DNA of 64,000 bases from NCBI GenBank assembly GCA_028564925.1, contig CM053028.1, positions 437,663,071 to 437,727,070 of the forward strand, written 5' to 3'. This DNA comes from Lithobates sylvaticus. Its lineage: Eukaryota; Chordata; Amphibia; Anura; Ranidae. Position numbers and translations under genes: made by a program. This document shows, in pieces, positions 1 through 10,879 of this stretch (its first letter is position 1; each line of letters begins with the position of its first letter). The notes under the pieces were generated by a model. It ran no database searches and was not told the origin of the DNA. It saw only the letters and a list, made by a program, of their open reading frames with translations.

Positions 1-1202
1 CTGAGGATCTGAAAAAAATAATTGTTGCTCTACATAAAGATGGCCTAGGCTATAAGAAGATTGCTGAGACCCTGAAACTGAGCTGCAGCACGGTGGCCAA
101 GACCCTACAGTGGTTTCACAGGACAGGTTACACTGAGAACAGGCCTCGCCATGGTCGACCAAAGAAGTTGAGTGCACATGCTCAGCGTCATATGCAGAGG
201 TTGTCTTTGGGAAATAGACGTATGAGTGCTGCCAGCATTGCTGAAGAGGTTGAAGGGGTGGTGGGTCAGCCTGTCAGTGCTCAGACCATACTCCTCACAC
301 TGCATCAAATTGGTCTGCATGGCAGTCGTCCCAGAAGGAAGCATCTTCCAAAGATGATGCACAAGAAAACCCAAAAACTGTTTGCTTAAGACAAGAAGAC
401 TAAGGACATGGATAACTGGAACCATGTCCTGTGGTGAGACCAAGATAAACTTATTTGGTTAAGATGGTGTCAAGCGTGTGTGGCGGCAACCAGGTGAGGA
501 GCACAAAGACAAGTGTGTCTTACCTACAGTCAAGCATGGTGGTGGGAGTGTCATGGTCTGGGGCTGCATGAGTGCTGCAGGCACTGGGGTGCTACAGTTC
601 ATTGAGGGAATCATGAATGCCAACATGTACTGTGACATACTGAAGCAGAGCATGATCCCCTCCTTTTGGAGACTGGGCCGCAGAGCAGTATTCCAACATG
701 ATAACGACCCCAAACACACCTCCAAGATGACCACTGCTTTGCTAAAGTAGCTGAAGGTAAAGGTGATGGACTGGCCAAGCATGTCTCCAGAGCTAAACCC
801 TATTGAGCATCTGTGGGGCATCATCAAAAGGGTGGAGGAGCGCAAGGTCTCCAACATCCACCAGCTCACTGATGTCATCATGGAGTAATGGAAGAAGACT
901 CCAGTGGTAACCTGTGAAGCTCTGGTGAACTCCATGCCCAAGAGGGTTAAGGCAGTGCTGGAAACTAATGGTGACTGCACAAAATATTGACACTTTGGGC
1001 CCATTTTGGAAATTTTCACTTAGGGGTGTACTCACTTTTGTGTTGAGTTATTTTGAGGGGACAGCAAATGTATACTGTTATACAAGCTGTACACTCACTA
1101 CTTTACATTGTAGCAAAGTGTCATTTGTTCAGTGTTGTGACATGAAAAGATATAATAAAATATTTACAAAAATGTGAGGGGTGTACTCACTTTTGTAAGA
1201 TA

Positions 1203-1205
<3 letters not shown>
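1..1205 (+). mobile_element. Tc1-like DNA transposon, 5' end cut by window edge
   Basis: The DNA encodes a decayed Tc1-family (DD34E) transposase on the plus strand. Translation gives the helix-turn-helix region (KLSAHAQRHMQRLSLGNRRM), the box VWGCMSAAGTGVLQF, the second catalytic Asp in FQHDNDPKHTS and the third acidic residue in ELNPIEHLWG. The frame is lost near 430, where a few bases around the expected first catalytic Asp are missing, and a stop follows the KHTS motif near 748, so the enzyme is dead. The right end reads GTAAGATACTG and is followed by the TA target. The left terminal repeat lies outside the window. Confidence 0.9.
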
Positions 1206-1262
<57 letters not shown>

Positions 1263-1285
1263 AGATATATGGATATATATATCTA

Positions 1286-1320
<35 letters not shown>
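1206..1320. repeat. (TA)n microsatellite
   Basis: Nearly pure alternating TA with a short interruption around 1255-1283. It abuts the TA target duplication of the Tc1 element, so the transposon either landed in a TA run or the run grew from its target site. Confidence 0.95.
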
Positions 1321-1325
<5 letters not shown>

Positions 1326-2159
1326 GAAACATAGACAACTGAAGCAGAAAAATACCAAAAGGTCCATCTGCTCTTTTCATTAACATTTTTGTCTAAGAAT
1401 AGACCAATGTTTATCGCATGTATGTTTAAGTTTACTTAATTATCTCAGCAGTGTGCTTTTCAACCAACCTCTCTTCTCATAATGTGATTGTTTTACAATG
1501 TTCTGTGACTTTTACCAAGAAGCAGAGGTTTAAAGCCAACTTAAGTAGTACGTAGCAACTAAATTAGCAGTTACACTACAGCTTCTCGTGTACTCATTAC
1601 TCCCATTGCTGAGACCATAACTCATTCTGCATCTCACTTTTAATCCATCACTGCAATGAGTAGCTTCACTGATCAATAATGGATCGCAGGAGGTGGTGGT
1701 GGTGGGAAGAGGGGGGGAGTCACAGCTCATGAGTTTGTGGAAAGACCTCATCAGCTGTATTCTAAGGGCCCGCTCACACCTTTGCATGTGTTTTTGTGCA
1801 TTGATGTGCATTTTATTAAAAGTGCGCCTGTGGCTGTGGACATTCAAGCACCAGCACTGTGTTTACATTAGAAGGATGTAAAGTAAGGTATACATAGTCA
1901 GTTGTTTTTTGGATTCAGCCAGCTGGTTGAACAAAAAAAAAAAACCTGACAGATCCCCACATCAACACAAAGTGTGCCGCACTATTGTATTCTGACAGAG
2001 GCCGTTGGCTGCAAGCATCGATCGAATGCTGTTTTTTCAGCATGACTGTTTGACAGGAGCTGGTCATCCGACTTTTGTTGAACAGTCTGCAGTACACAGA
2101 GACAGAGTCAGCCGATTCCTGTTGAACTGTCAAGTCAATGTTGAGGGAGGGGGCAGGTG
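1321..2159. other. Unassigned non-coding stretch
   Basis: No gene recognised. ORFs here are short and resemble no family I know. Positions 1765-1830 have the 'gctcacacctttgc' style of text seen in frog hairpin MITEs, but I cannot define ends. Confidence 0.5.
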
Positions 2160-2401
2160 CTAAAGATTTATTCATTATGCTTATATCAGTGGCGGCTGAT
2201 GCTCAACATTTTTTGGGGGGTGCAAACAAACTGAAAAATTAAACTGTTAGTAATGCAGGACTGTAAATAGCCATTTATCAGGTGATTATGTATCATTACA
2301 GCTAGATAAAATATTGAAAATGTTAATGTTAAAGTCAACTGTTAAGAATACAATAAATGTACCATGAATCAGTGATTTTTTTTAAATCAGTAAACAAATG
2401 T

Positions 2402-2718
2402 AGCCTCACTTTGCCCATCAAATTGCAGGCTCACCATGCCCATCAAATGCAGCCTCACTGTGCCCATCAATTGCAGCCTCACTGGGCCCATGAAATTCAG
2501 GCTCACTGTGCCCATCAAATGCAGGCTCACTGTTCCAATCAAATGCAGGCTCACTGTGCCCATCAAATGCATCCTCACTGTGCCCATAAAATTGTAGGCT
2601 CACCGTGCCCATCAAATGCAGGCTCACTGTGCCCATCAATTGCAGCCTCACCGTGCCCATCAATTGCAGCCTCACCATGACCATCAATTGCAGCCTCACT
2701 GTGCCCATCAAATGCAGG
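2402..2718. repeat. 24-bp minisatellite, first block
   Basis: About 13 copies of a unit like CTCACTGTGCCCATCAAATG plus CAGG, with substitutions. Because 24 is a multiple of three, the array is open in frames on both strands. Those ORFs are artefacts. Confidence 0.95.
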
Positions 2719-2804
2719 CAGGGCAGCCACCAGAAATTTTTGGGCCCCTTACATAGCTTTAGACCCGGGTGCCCTGACCCCCTCCCTGAGCATGACCACC
2801 AACA

Positions 2805-3230
2805 TTCCCCGGGGGGGGGTTGAGGGGGTGGGAGGGGAGGGGGCAGGGAGAGGGAGTGAGTATGAGGGGGGGGGCAGGAGCATGTAATAGGTGGGTGGGG
2901 GCAGGTCAGGGAGAGTTGGAGGGGGGGGGGTCCGAGGGGGGGGTTCAGGAGGGTGGGCATGTCAGGGTGGGCCATGAGGAGGGGAAGCAACAGAGGGGAG
3001 AGGGGGGGCGGGGGGTGGAGTGAGCAAGAGGTATGAGAAGGTCATGGATTTCAGAGGTCAAAGTGTGAGAGGATAAGGTCAGAGGTGAGGCGGGTGAGGG
3101 GGGGTAGGGTGGCAAGCAGGTCAGAGGGGGTCATACATAGGGGTTCAGGCTATGTGGTGGGAGAGGGGGGGGAGGGGGGGAGAAGGGAGGGAGAAGTGGA
3201 GAAGGGGGGAGGAGTCCTACCACCACATTC
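2805..3230. repeat. G-rich low-complexity tract inside hAT-like A
   Basis: Long runs of G broken by GA and GT, for example around 2810-2945 and 3155-3215. The plus strand is G-rich and could form quadruplexes. No coding signal. Confidence 0.85.
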
Positions 3231-3232
3231 CC

Positions 3233-3640
3233 CCCCCTCAATCCTGGGTATATTTGTCTGTGCCTATGGGCCCCACATCCTACCCCCCCATCCTACTGAA
3301 TCCGCACACCGGCCACCTCACTTGCTCGCACTCAACTCCCCCTCAATCCTGTATATTTGTCAGTCCCCTCACACCTGTATATTTGTCAGCCCCCCAAACC
3401 TGTAAATTTGTCAGCCCCCCTCACACCTGTATATATGTCAGCCCCCCCCCCCCACACACCTGTATATATATATCAGCCCCCCACACACACCTGTATATAT
3501 GTCAGCGCCCCCCCACACACCTGTATATATGTCAGTGCCCCACACACACACCTGTATATATGTCAGCCCCCCACACACACCTGTATATATGTCAGTGCCC
3601 CCCCCCTCACATACCTGCATATATGGTAGCACCACATACA
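3233..3640. repeat. C-rich tandem repeat with ACACCTGTATATATGTCAG units
   Basis: About eight degenerate copies of a unit of roughly 33 bp consisting of a C run, ACACACCTGTATATATGTCAG-like text and another C run, clearest at 3410-3610. ORFs through it are compositional. Confidence 0.85.
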
Positions 3641-4000
3641 CAAATCTGTACACACACAAGCCTCTGGCCCCTACCTGTACACAAACAGCCCCCTCCCTTT
3701 CCTTCACAGCCCCTACTTGTAGCTTCCTATGTGGTCCCAGCTTGTATTTACAAAGCTGACATGTTGCTGAGAAGCATAGTACAGGCAGCTCACTGTCACA
3801 CGAGGGGTGCACATGTACATAGTAGCCAGAGGTGGCAGTAAAGAGCTTGATGTCTAAAATCAATAACACGAGAACTGCAGAAACTGTGAGATTGTTTCTA
3901 TACTGCACAGCGCGGATCTCCTTCACCCGTCCTGCCTTCTTCTGTGGCCACTCAGGCCCTGGGGCCCCTTACAGTTGTGACGGCTGTACCCTCCTACATT

Positions 4001-4923
4001 CTTACTGTGCCCATCATATGCAGCCTCACTGTGCCCATCAATTGCAGCCCTACTGTGCCCATCAATTGCAGCCTCACTGTACCCATCAATTGCAGCCTCA
4101 CTGTGCCCATCAATTGCAGCCTCACTGTGCCCATCAATTGCAGCCTCACTGTGACCATCAAATGCAGCCTCACTGTGCCCAACAATTGCAGCGACGCCAT
4201 GCCCATCAAATGCAGGCTCACTGTGCTCATAAAATTCAGGCTCACTGTGCCCATCAAATGCAGCCTCACTGTGCCCATCAAATGCAGCCTCACAGTGCCC
4301 ATCATATGCAGCCTCACTGTGCCCATCAAATGTAGTCTCACTGTGCCCATCAATTGCAGCCTTACTGTGCCCATCAATTGCAGCCTCACTGTGCCCATTA
4401 AATGCAGCCTCACTGTGCCCATCATATGCAGCCTCACAGTGCCCATCATATGCAGCCTCACTGTGCCCATCAAATGTAGTCTCACTGTGCCCATCAAATG
4501 CAGCCTCACTGTGCCCAACAATTGCAGCCTCGCCATGCCCATCAAATGCAGGCTCACTGTGCTCATAAAATTCAGGCTCACTGTGCCCATCAAAGGCAGC
4601 CTCACAGTGCCCATCATATGCAGCCTCACTGTGCCCATCAAATGTAGTCTCACTGTGCCCATCAATTGCAGCCTTACTGTGCCCATCAATTGCAGTCTCA
4701 CTGTGCCCATCAATTGCAGCCTTACTGTGCCCATCAATTGCAGCCTTACTGTGCCCATCAATTGCAGCCTTACTGTGCCCATCAATTGCAGCCTTACTGT
4801 GCCCATCAATTGCAGCCTCACTGTGCCCATCAATTGCAGCCTCACTGTGCACATCAATTGCAGCCTCACTGTGCCCATCAATTGCAGCCTCACTGTGCCC
4901 ATCAATTGCAGCCTCACTGTATT
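4001..4923. repeat. 24-bp minisatellite, second block
   Basis: About 38 copies of the same 24-bp unit as the block at 2402 (TGTGCCCATCAATTGCAGCC core). A higher-order pattern is visible: a stretch with AATTCAGG, CAAATGTAG and CATATGCAG variants around 4190-4360 recurs at about 4500-4660, which suggests segmental duplication within the array. Apparent proteins of more than 300 aa on both strands are artefacts of the 24-bp period. Confidence 0.95.
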
Positions 4924-5586
4924 CATGTGTTTTCTCTGCATCCACTCCACTGTTAGATACTGTATTTTCCATTCTTAACCTGGTAAAGCCTTTGAAACAA
5001 ATATATCAATATAAATAAATCAAGACAATGTTTTTTCTCTTTCCTTTATTTTACATTTCTCTGAACCTACCAATTCAGCCTAGAGTTTGTGAAAGAAGGC
5101 TCCACTCAGGCTTTGCGTTCCATCCGCGGAGCTGCTGCGTCACTTTCGGTTTCCCACTGGCACAGAGAAACCGGATGTCACATTGCAAAACCACCAACCA
5201 TGTCCTAAAGCGGTGCCAATAGAAAACCCCACAGGAAAGAGAATGACTGTAAGATTGGAGTGTTCAGGCGCATTGCTTTGCGCCACAAGGACTCCCAAAA
5301 GCAGGCAAATGAAGAGTCTTACCTGCAATCACGTGATTGAATAGACGTCACGCAGTGCACTTAAAGGACCTTTTTTTGTTTTTTGTTTTTTTTTAAGACC
5401 TTTTTATTTTTATTTTATTTTTTGTGACTAGCTTTGGGGGGAGCAGCGCCACCACTGACTTATATAACACTGACAATTTACACAGTGCTTTACATATAGT
5501 AGATTAACATCAGTCCCTGCCCTCAAGGAGCTTACAATCCAAGGTCCCTAACTCACATTCATAAATACACATACTAGGGCAATTAA

Positions 5587-6524
5587 CCACTTAAGGACTG
5601 GAAAGGATTTACCCCCTTAATGACCAGGCCATTTTTTGCGATACGACACTGCGTCGCTTTAACTGAAAATTGCACGGTCGTGCGATGCTGTACCCAAACA
5701 ACATTTTTTTCCCACAAATAGAGCTTTCTATTGATGGTATTTGATCACATCTGTGGGTTTTTTTTGCGCTATAAACAGCGACAATTTTGAAAAAAATAAC
5801 TATATTTTTTTTACTTTTTTTATATAATAAATATCCCCCAAATTTAAAAAAAAAAAAAAAATTCAGTTTAGGCCGATATATATACTTTTACATATTTCTT
5901 GGTAAAAAAAAATCGCAATAAGCGTATATTGATTGGTTTGCACAAAGCTCAAGGTTAAAGCGTCTACAAAATAGGGGATAGATTTTATGGCATTTTTTTT
6001 TCCAAGTAATGGCGGTGACCTGTCATTTTTAGTGGGACTGTGACATTGCAGTGGACAGATCGGACACTTTTGACACTTTTTTGGGACCATTGACATTTAT
6101 ACAGCGATCAGAGCTTAAAATAGCCACTGATTACTGTATAAATGTCGTTGGCAGGGAAGGGGTTAACACTAGGGGGCAATCAAGGGGTTAAATGTGTTCC
6201 CTCATGTGTGTTTTAAATGTGGGGGGATGGGACTGCCTGGAGGAGGAGACCGATCGCTGTTCCTAATCTTTAGGAGCAGCAGATCTGTCTCGATCCTCCC
6301 CTGACAAAACGGAGATCTGTCTGTTTACATTGATAGATCTCCGTTCTGTCTCTGTCAGGAGCGATCGCGGGTGGCTGGCAGGCAACACGACTGCCGGCCA
6401 TGCGCATCGACTCCGGCGGTGCGCCCATCCGCGCGCACGTGCACCCCCTACAGCTCATGCAGGAACAGTGATTCGCCCAGAAGAGTATATACTAGTATAA
6501 CTGCAGTGGCTGGTCCTTAAGAGG
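5587..6524 (+). mobile_element. piggyBac-like MITE (CCACTT ends, TTAA target)
   Basis: The ends are CCACTTAAGGACTGG and, inverted, CCTCTTAAGGACCAG, flanked by TTAA at 5583-5586 and 6525-6528. The interior has the landmarks of a family repeated across this window: 'cacaaatagagctttc', a poly-T/A middle, 'gcgacaattttg', 'cattgacatttatacagcga' and a GC-rich end. TTAA duplications with CC-starting ends fit piggyBac; no transposase is present. Confidence 0.75.
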
Positions 6525-6650
6525 TTAATCTACCACATCTTTTTTGAAGTGTGGAAGGAAACCCATGCAAGCACAGAGAGAAAATACAAACTCCAGGCAG
6601 ATAGTGCCATAGTTGGGAGTCAAACCAACAACCCTAACTTGTCCACAGTG

Positions 6651-7261
6651 CCTGTAGCTACAGAGGTCTAGGAAGGCTTTTGTTAAGCTCAGGCACTGCT
6701 TGTTAATAATATGTAAATATTTTACAGTCTGTAGTTTGACCCCATGTCCAAATTAATTTCACTGTAAAGGGCAAATCAACACACAAAATAATGCACCTAA
6801 ACTATCATTGGCAGTACAGAACATCACAACTCCCAAAGCATTCACATGTGTTCAATGTGGTGTGCTGTAATGTACAATAACGCAGGTGTATTTGTGTCTG
6901 TGTGCATTGGGGTAACGTGTTGTCACAAGCACAAAGCTGTGAGTCCAGTTCAAGGCAGTACAATTTTTACCAAGCCTGCATGACACCCCGTTTTTATTTT
7001 TTCATGATATGGCTCCTAGCATAGCATGAAATATATTTCTCTATAGAAAAAGAGAGGTGTCCTACTTTAATATGCTCCTTGTTCAGCAAATTTGAACAGT
7101 GAAGGGAAAGTTACACTTCAACCCTTTTTTCAGTAAGGTATACAGTAGCTCTTAGCAACTAATGAGTGTTTGCAACGACCGCGGTAAAAAAAGTGATTGG
7201 TTGTTGAGGGTTAAAGCACTTTCAATCAACGAGCCAACATGTGTACAGCAGAAGATGACAA
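6651..7261. other. Unassigned non-coding stretch (klhl6 intron)
   Basis: Moderately AT-rich. No coding segment resembling the remaining kelch repeats and no transposon ends that I can define. Confidence 0.5.
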
Positions 7262-7340
7262 GCAACACATTTTATTTATTTACTTATTTAAGGTACTTAT
7301 ATAGCGCCGTCAATTTACGCAGCGCTTTACATATACATTG
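7262..7340 (+). repeat. 'TATAGCGC' repeat fragment next to a klhl6 splice donor
   Basis: TTTATTTATTTACTTATTTA leads into TATATAGCGCCGTCAATTTA and GCAGCGCTTTACATATACAT, the same family as 5458 and 55478. On the gene's strand it starts about 30 nt inside the intron after the 7370 exon. Confidence 0.7.
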
Positions 7341-7369
7341 TACATTCACATCACATAAACCACACTTAC

Positions 7370-7572
7370 CTCTGTCCAACAGTTGTGAAAAGGATCATAT
7401 GCTTCAACGCTGTACATTCTCTGGTTGCCATCAAAGCCACCAATTGCATAAACTTTACCACACAGTGCCGCCATTTTGTGCCTCCACCTGCCTACATTCA
7501 GAAATTCTATTTGTATCCATTTATTGAGAGAAGAGTTATACTTCCAAACTTCATGCTGTGTTTCTTTTCCAC
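7370..7572 (-). CDS. klhl6: klhl6 exon, kelch repeats 1-2 region
   Basis: 203 bp, entered in phase 1 (two bases finish a Gly codon) and then 67 codons. It reads [18 protein letters not shown], then [20 protein letters not shown] and [14 protein letters not shown]. The GG, Tyr and Trp of a kelch blade are visible in [20 protein letters not shown] followed by CW. The acceptor is TTTTAG at 7573-7578 and the donor is GTAAGT at 7364-7369. The kelch propeller binds the degradation substrate. I rejected a plus-strand ORF over the same bases because it ignores these splice sites. Expression and partners cannot be judged here. Confidence 0.93.
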
Positions 7573-8119
7573 CTAAAACAGCAAGTCATTTTGAAATGAG
7601 GTCTACAAGTTTGTGGACATTGATAAGCATTTAAACAGTGACACAAATAGGAAACTCTCACCACATAAGACAATAAGAAGACATATGTGCGTAAATACAT
7701 ACAGCACTCTATACTATAGAGATACACCTTTTGCAGTGAATATAAACCAAAGATACTGATAAATATTTACGATAAAAAACAACCAATGTATGGATACGCG
7801 GGGGAATGAATTTCCGGCACCTCCAGCAATGAATGTATATAATGGCAAGGGGTGCTGGGGTGTGCTGAAGGGTCTATTGATCCTGGCTGCTGGGGGATCT
7901 ATTGGTACTGGGGGCAATCTATTGCTGCTGGGGGGTTCATTGTTGCTTGGAGAGATCTACTAATAAAGTATGGTTCTATTGTTTCTGGCTGCTGGGGGGT
8001 ATATTGAGGCTGGCTGCTGGGAGATTTATTGTTACTGGCAGGAGTTTATTGTTGTTGGGGGGAATCTATTGTTGCTGGATGTGGGGGATCTATTTTACTG
8101 CTTTTCTTGTTATCATTAA
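7573..8119. other. Intron with short T/G-rich tandem repeat
   Basis: From about 7855 to 8098 a degenerate unit like CTGCTGGGGGATCTATTGTT recurs about ten times. The remainder is unremarkable. No coding signal. Confidence 0.7.
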
Positions 8120-9072
8120 CCACTAGACGATCAGCCGCCGCAGTTATACTGTGGCAGGTTGGCTCGCCTGGGCAAATCGCCGTAGGTATACATCAGCCGC
8201 CTTAAGAACACTAGTGGGTGCACGCCCGCCCTCGTCGCAATGACAAAGTCGGTGCATGTGCCCGGCGGCCGCGATGTTCACCGGGCACCCGTGATCGCTT
8301 CTGAGAGACACAGAACGGAGGTCTGGCAATATAAACAGACAGATCTCCGTTCTGTTAGGGGTGAGGAGACACATCTGTCGTTTATACTAAGTATGAACAG
8401 CGATCGGTCTCCTCCTTCAGGCAGTCCCATCCCCCCACAGTTTGAATTACTCCCTAGGACACACATTTAACCCCTTGATCAGCCCCTAGTGTTAACCCCT
8501 TCCCTGCCAGTGACATTTATACAGTAATCAGTGGCTATTTTTAGTTCTGATCACTGTATAAATGTCAATGGTCCCAAAAAAGTGTCAAAAGTGTCCGATC
8601 TGTCCACCGCAATGTCGCAATCCCAATAAAAATCACAGATTCGCCACCATTACTAGTAAAAAAATAAAAAAATAATAACAATGGCATAATCCCCTATTTT
8701 GTAGACGGTATAACTTTTGCAAACCAATCAACATACGCCTATTGTGATTTTTTTAACCAAAAATATGTAGAAGAATACATATCAGCCTAAACTAAGGAAG
8801 AAATTAGTTTTTTTATATTTTTGGGGGATATTTATTATAGCAACATTTTCAAAATTGTCGCTCTTTTTTTGTTTATAGCGCAAAAAAAAGAAAATGGCAA
8901 AAGTGATCAAATACCACTAAAAGAAAGCTCTACTTGTGGGAAAAAAAGGACGTCAATTTTGCTTGGGTACAACTTCTCACGACCGCGCAATTGTCAGTTA
9001 AAACGACACAGTGCCGAATCGCTTAAAATGGTCTGGTCAGGAAGGGGGCAAATTCTTCCGGGGCTGAAGTGG
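8120..9072 (-). mobile_element. piggyBac-like MITE, reverse orientation
   Basis: Begins CCACTAGACG after TTAA (8116-8119) and ends GGCTGAAGTGG before TTAA (9073-9076). The internal landmarks match the 5587 copy in reverse order (GC-rich part first, 'gaaagctctacttgtgg' and 'acaattgtc'-type text last). Confidence 0.75.
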
Positions 9073-9076
9073 TTAA

Positions 9077-9239
9077 CAAATTCCATACAAATTATTTAGC
9101 ACCACAAAACAATACAAAAAATTGTGTAAAAACCAGTGGGTGGATCAAGCCCGCTTTTGTTACACAAAGCCACAGGTTTTGATTCTGTAATGTTAAAAGG
9201 GCCAGCTGCCAGCATCAAAACAACTGCTGACCTCATTGG
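9077..9239. other. Short unassigned stretch
   Basis: Nothing recognised between the two neighbouring repeats. Confidence 0.5.
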
Positions 9240-9541
9240 TTAATAAGGAGGACATTGAGCACCTGTACAGCATCCTTGTCTGTGTCTGACCCCCGCCGCT
9301 CTGTCAGCACTGAGGTCAATGTTAGCAACATGGGGGAGAGAAAATGAGGAAGAAGAAATGCTGGAACACTAGTCAGTACTAGTGTACAAAAGTGTATTAG
9401 CTTTGAAAGAATAAATCACCTCTAATATTGGGTGTTCTATGTGTATGGATGCCGTTGCAATATGTAGAAATATTAGGGGTGCCTCGAGATCGTCCATCAT
9501 TTTACAGGGTGCCTTGCCTGGAAAAAGGTTGAGAAACTCTG
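9240..9541. mobile_element. hAT-like MITE fragment, right end present
   Basis: Text matches the split element at 52999-56362, including GTCAGTACTAGTGTACAAAA, AGAATAAATCACCTCTAATA and the right end AAAAAGGTTGAGAAACTCTG. It lacks a clear left terminal repeat. It keeps the uninterrupted site where an L1-like LINE landed in the other copy. Confidence 0.65.
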
Positions 9542-9550
9542 GCTTTGAGG

Positions 9551-10871
9551 CAGGGCTGGTGCAAGGATTTTTGCCGCCCTAGGCGAAAGCTCATTTGCTC
9601 CACCCCTAACTCCACCCCCTTTGCCCTGCCCATGTATGTGGTGGAGGTGGCAGGGGTGAAGATTTTGGCGGGGGTGAAGATTTTGGCGTGTGCCTCTCCA
9701 CCAATTTCTTCAGTCGTGGTCCCAAGGCCTGCACCTCTGGACCCAGACTAGAGACAAATAGTGGCGGCACCGGCTCTCTTCTTCATGCCAGCCGTGGTCT
9801 GTATGTATATGGACAGGCTAGGATAGTATATAGACAGGCTAGGGTAATATATAGACTGGCTAGTGTAGTTAATAGAAAGGCTAGGGTAGTATATTGACAG
9901 GCTAGGGTAGTATATAGACAGGGTAGTAAATAGACAGGGTAGGGTAGTAAATAGACAGGCTAGGGTAGTATATAGACAGGCAAGGGTAGTATATGGACAG
10001 GCTAGGGTAGTATATGGACAGACTAGGATAGTATATAAACAGGCTAGAGTAGTATATGGACAGGCTAGGCTAGTATATAGACAGGCTAGGGTAGTACATA
10101 GACAGGCTAGGGTAGTATATGGACAGGCTAGGGTAGTATATAGACAGGCTAGGGTAGTAAATAGACACGCTAGGGTAGTATATAGACAGGCTAGGGTAGT
10201 AAATAGACACGCTAGGGTAGTATATAGACAGGCTAGGGTAGTAAATGGAAGGCTTCCCCTATGTTAATCCGTGATCAGAGTATATTCCTGTGTTCAGGGG
10301 ATTTCTTTGGTAAGCAGACACTGGGGTGGCTCATATTCTACATAAAGTATAATAATAAACACACACGCGTTTCCATGTAGGACTGTCACAACAGACAGTC
10401 AGATGACTACTTCCACCAATCAGGTTCCCTCTGCCCTATGACCCCCAGTACAAAGTCCAGGTACTTCTCCCTTCTGCCCTCATCACCTCCCCTCAATCCT
10501 AATCCCCCCCAGACAAGTCCCACTCACTTTCCGTGGAGGAGGCTGCATCTCGGCAGCTTCTCCGCTGTCTGGCGCTGACAGCACAAGGTAGCAGCAGCCC
10601 GGAATGCAGATCACCTCTTCCAGCTCTCCACCCCATCACTCACAGCCCCACCCAACTGGTGAGCCACACCACTGAACCCTGCCAGCAACACGCCACACAG
10701 AGTGGCTCTGGCAGAGTTTTGAAGAGGCGTGGTGGGGCTGGGAGACGTGTGTCCCAGGAAAGAGCACCGACAGCCTGCATACAACAGTCCTACTGCCTGG
10801 GGGGGCGGTGCCCCTGACTGATGTGCGCTCTAGGCCGGCGCCTACCTTGCCTATAGGTAGTGCCCGCCCTG
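9551..10871. mobile_element. Non-autonomous hAT-like element C
   Basis: The left end is CAGGGCTGGTGCAAGG and the right end, inverted, is CAGGGCGGGCACTACC. Flanks are CTTTGAGG (9543-9550) and CTTAGAGG (10872-10879), an 8-bp duplication with one mismatch. The left subterminal text 'tgccgccctaggcgaaagc' is partly mirrored at the right end. No transposase; a 21-bp minisatellite fills the middle. hAT is inferred from ends and duplication length. Confidence 0.75.
9805..10255. repeat. 21-bp minisatellite in hAT-like C
   Basis: About 21 copies of a unit like GTATATAGACAGGCTAGGGTA with small changes (for example AAATAGACACGC). The period is a multiple of three and gives spurious ORFs. Confidence 0.95.
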
Positions 10872-10879
10872 CTTAGAGG

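Larger units (their letters stand above)
2187..5457. mobile_element. Non-autonomous hAT-like element A with minisatellite core
   Basis: The left end is CAGTGGCGGCTGATGCTC and the right end, inverted, is CAGTGGTGGCGCTGCTC. They are flanked by GCTTATAT (2179-2186) and ACTTATAT (5458-5465), an 8-bp target duplication with one mismatch. The CAG start and 8-bp duplication are hAT hallmarks. No transposase is visible. The interior is two blocks of a 24-bp minisatellite, a G-rich tract (2805-3220) and a C-rich/CA tract. Superfamily assignment is an inference from ends and duplication. Confidence 0.75.
2160..6650 (+). repeat. Interspersed 'TATAGCGC' repeat, split by two transposons
   Basis: Pieces at 2160-2186, 5458-5582 and 6529-6650 read as one repeat, with the text 'gacaatttacacagtgcttt', then 'ccctcaaggagcttacaatc', then a region describing 'gtgtggaaggaaaccc'. 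Related copies begin at 7262 and about 55478 (TATATAGCGCC then TTTACGCAGCGC). The hAT-like element (2187-5457) and a piggyBac-like MITE (5587-6524) lie inside it. I do not know which superfamily the repeat belongs to. Confidence 0.6.

Noticed and set aside
3085-3926. ORFs with repeated CIYVSAPHTHL-type text
   Set aside because: Products of the C-rich tandem repeat with TGTATATATGTCAG units.
2716-4000. A separate element nested between the two 24-bp blocks
   Set aside because: Left CAGGGCAGCCACCAG and right text near 3985 show some inverted similarity, but no target duplication or clean ends were found.
3923-4978. Long ORFs of 318-349 codons on both strands
   Set aside because: They are translations of a 24-bp tandem repeat, open because 24 is divisible by three; no start context, domain or codon bias supports them.
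1-7369. Remaining kelch exons of klhl6
   Set aside because: I looked for IGGGP and YVVGG-type text on the minus strand and saw none; they probably lie beyond base 1.
7162-7576. Plus-strand ORFs over the klhl6 exon
   Set aside because: They run antisense to a conserved exon with proper splice sites.
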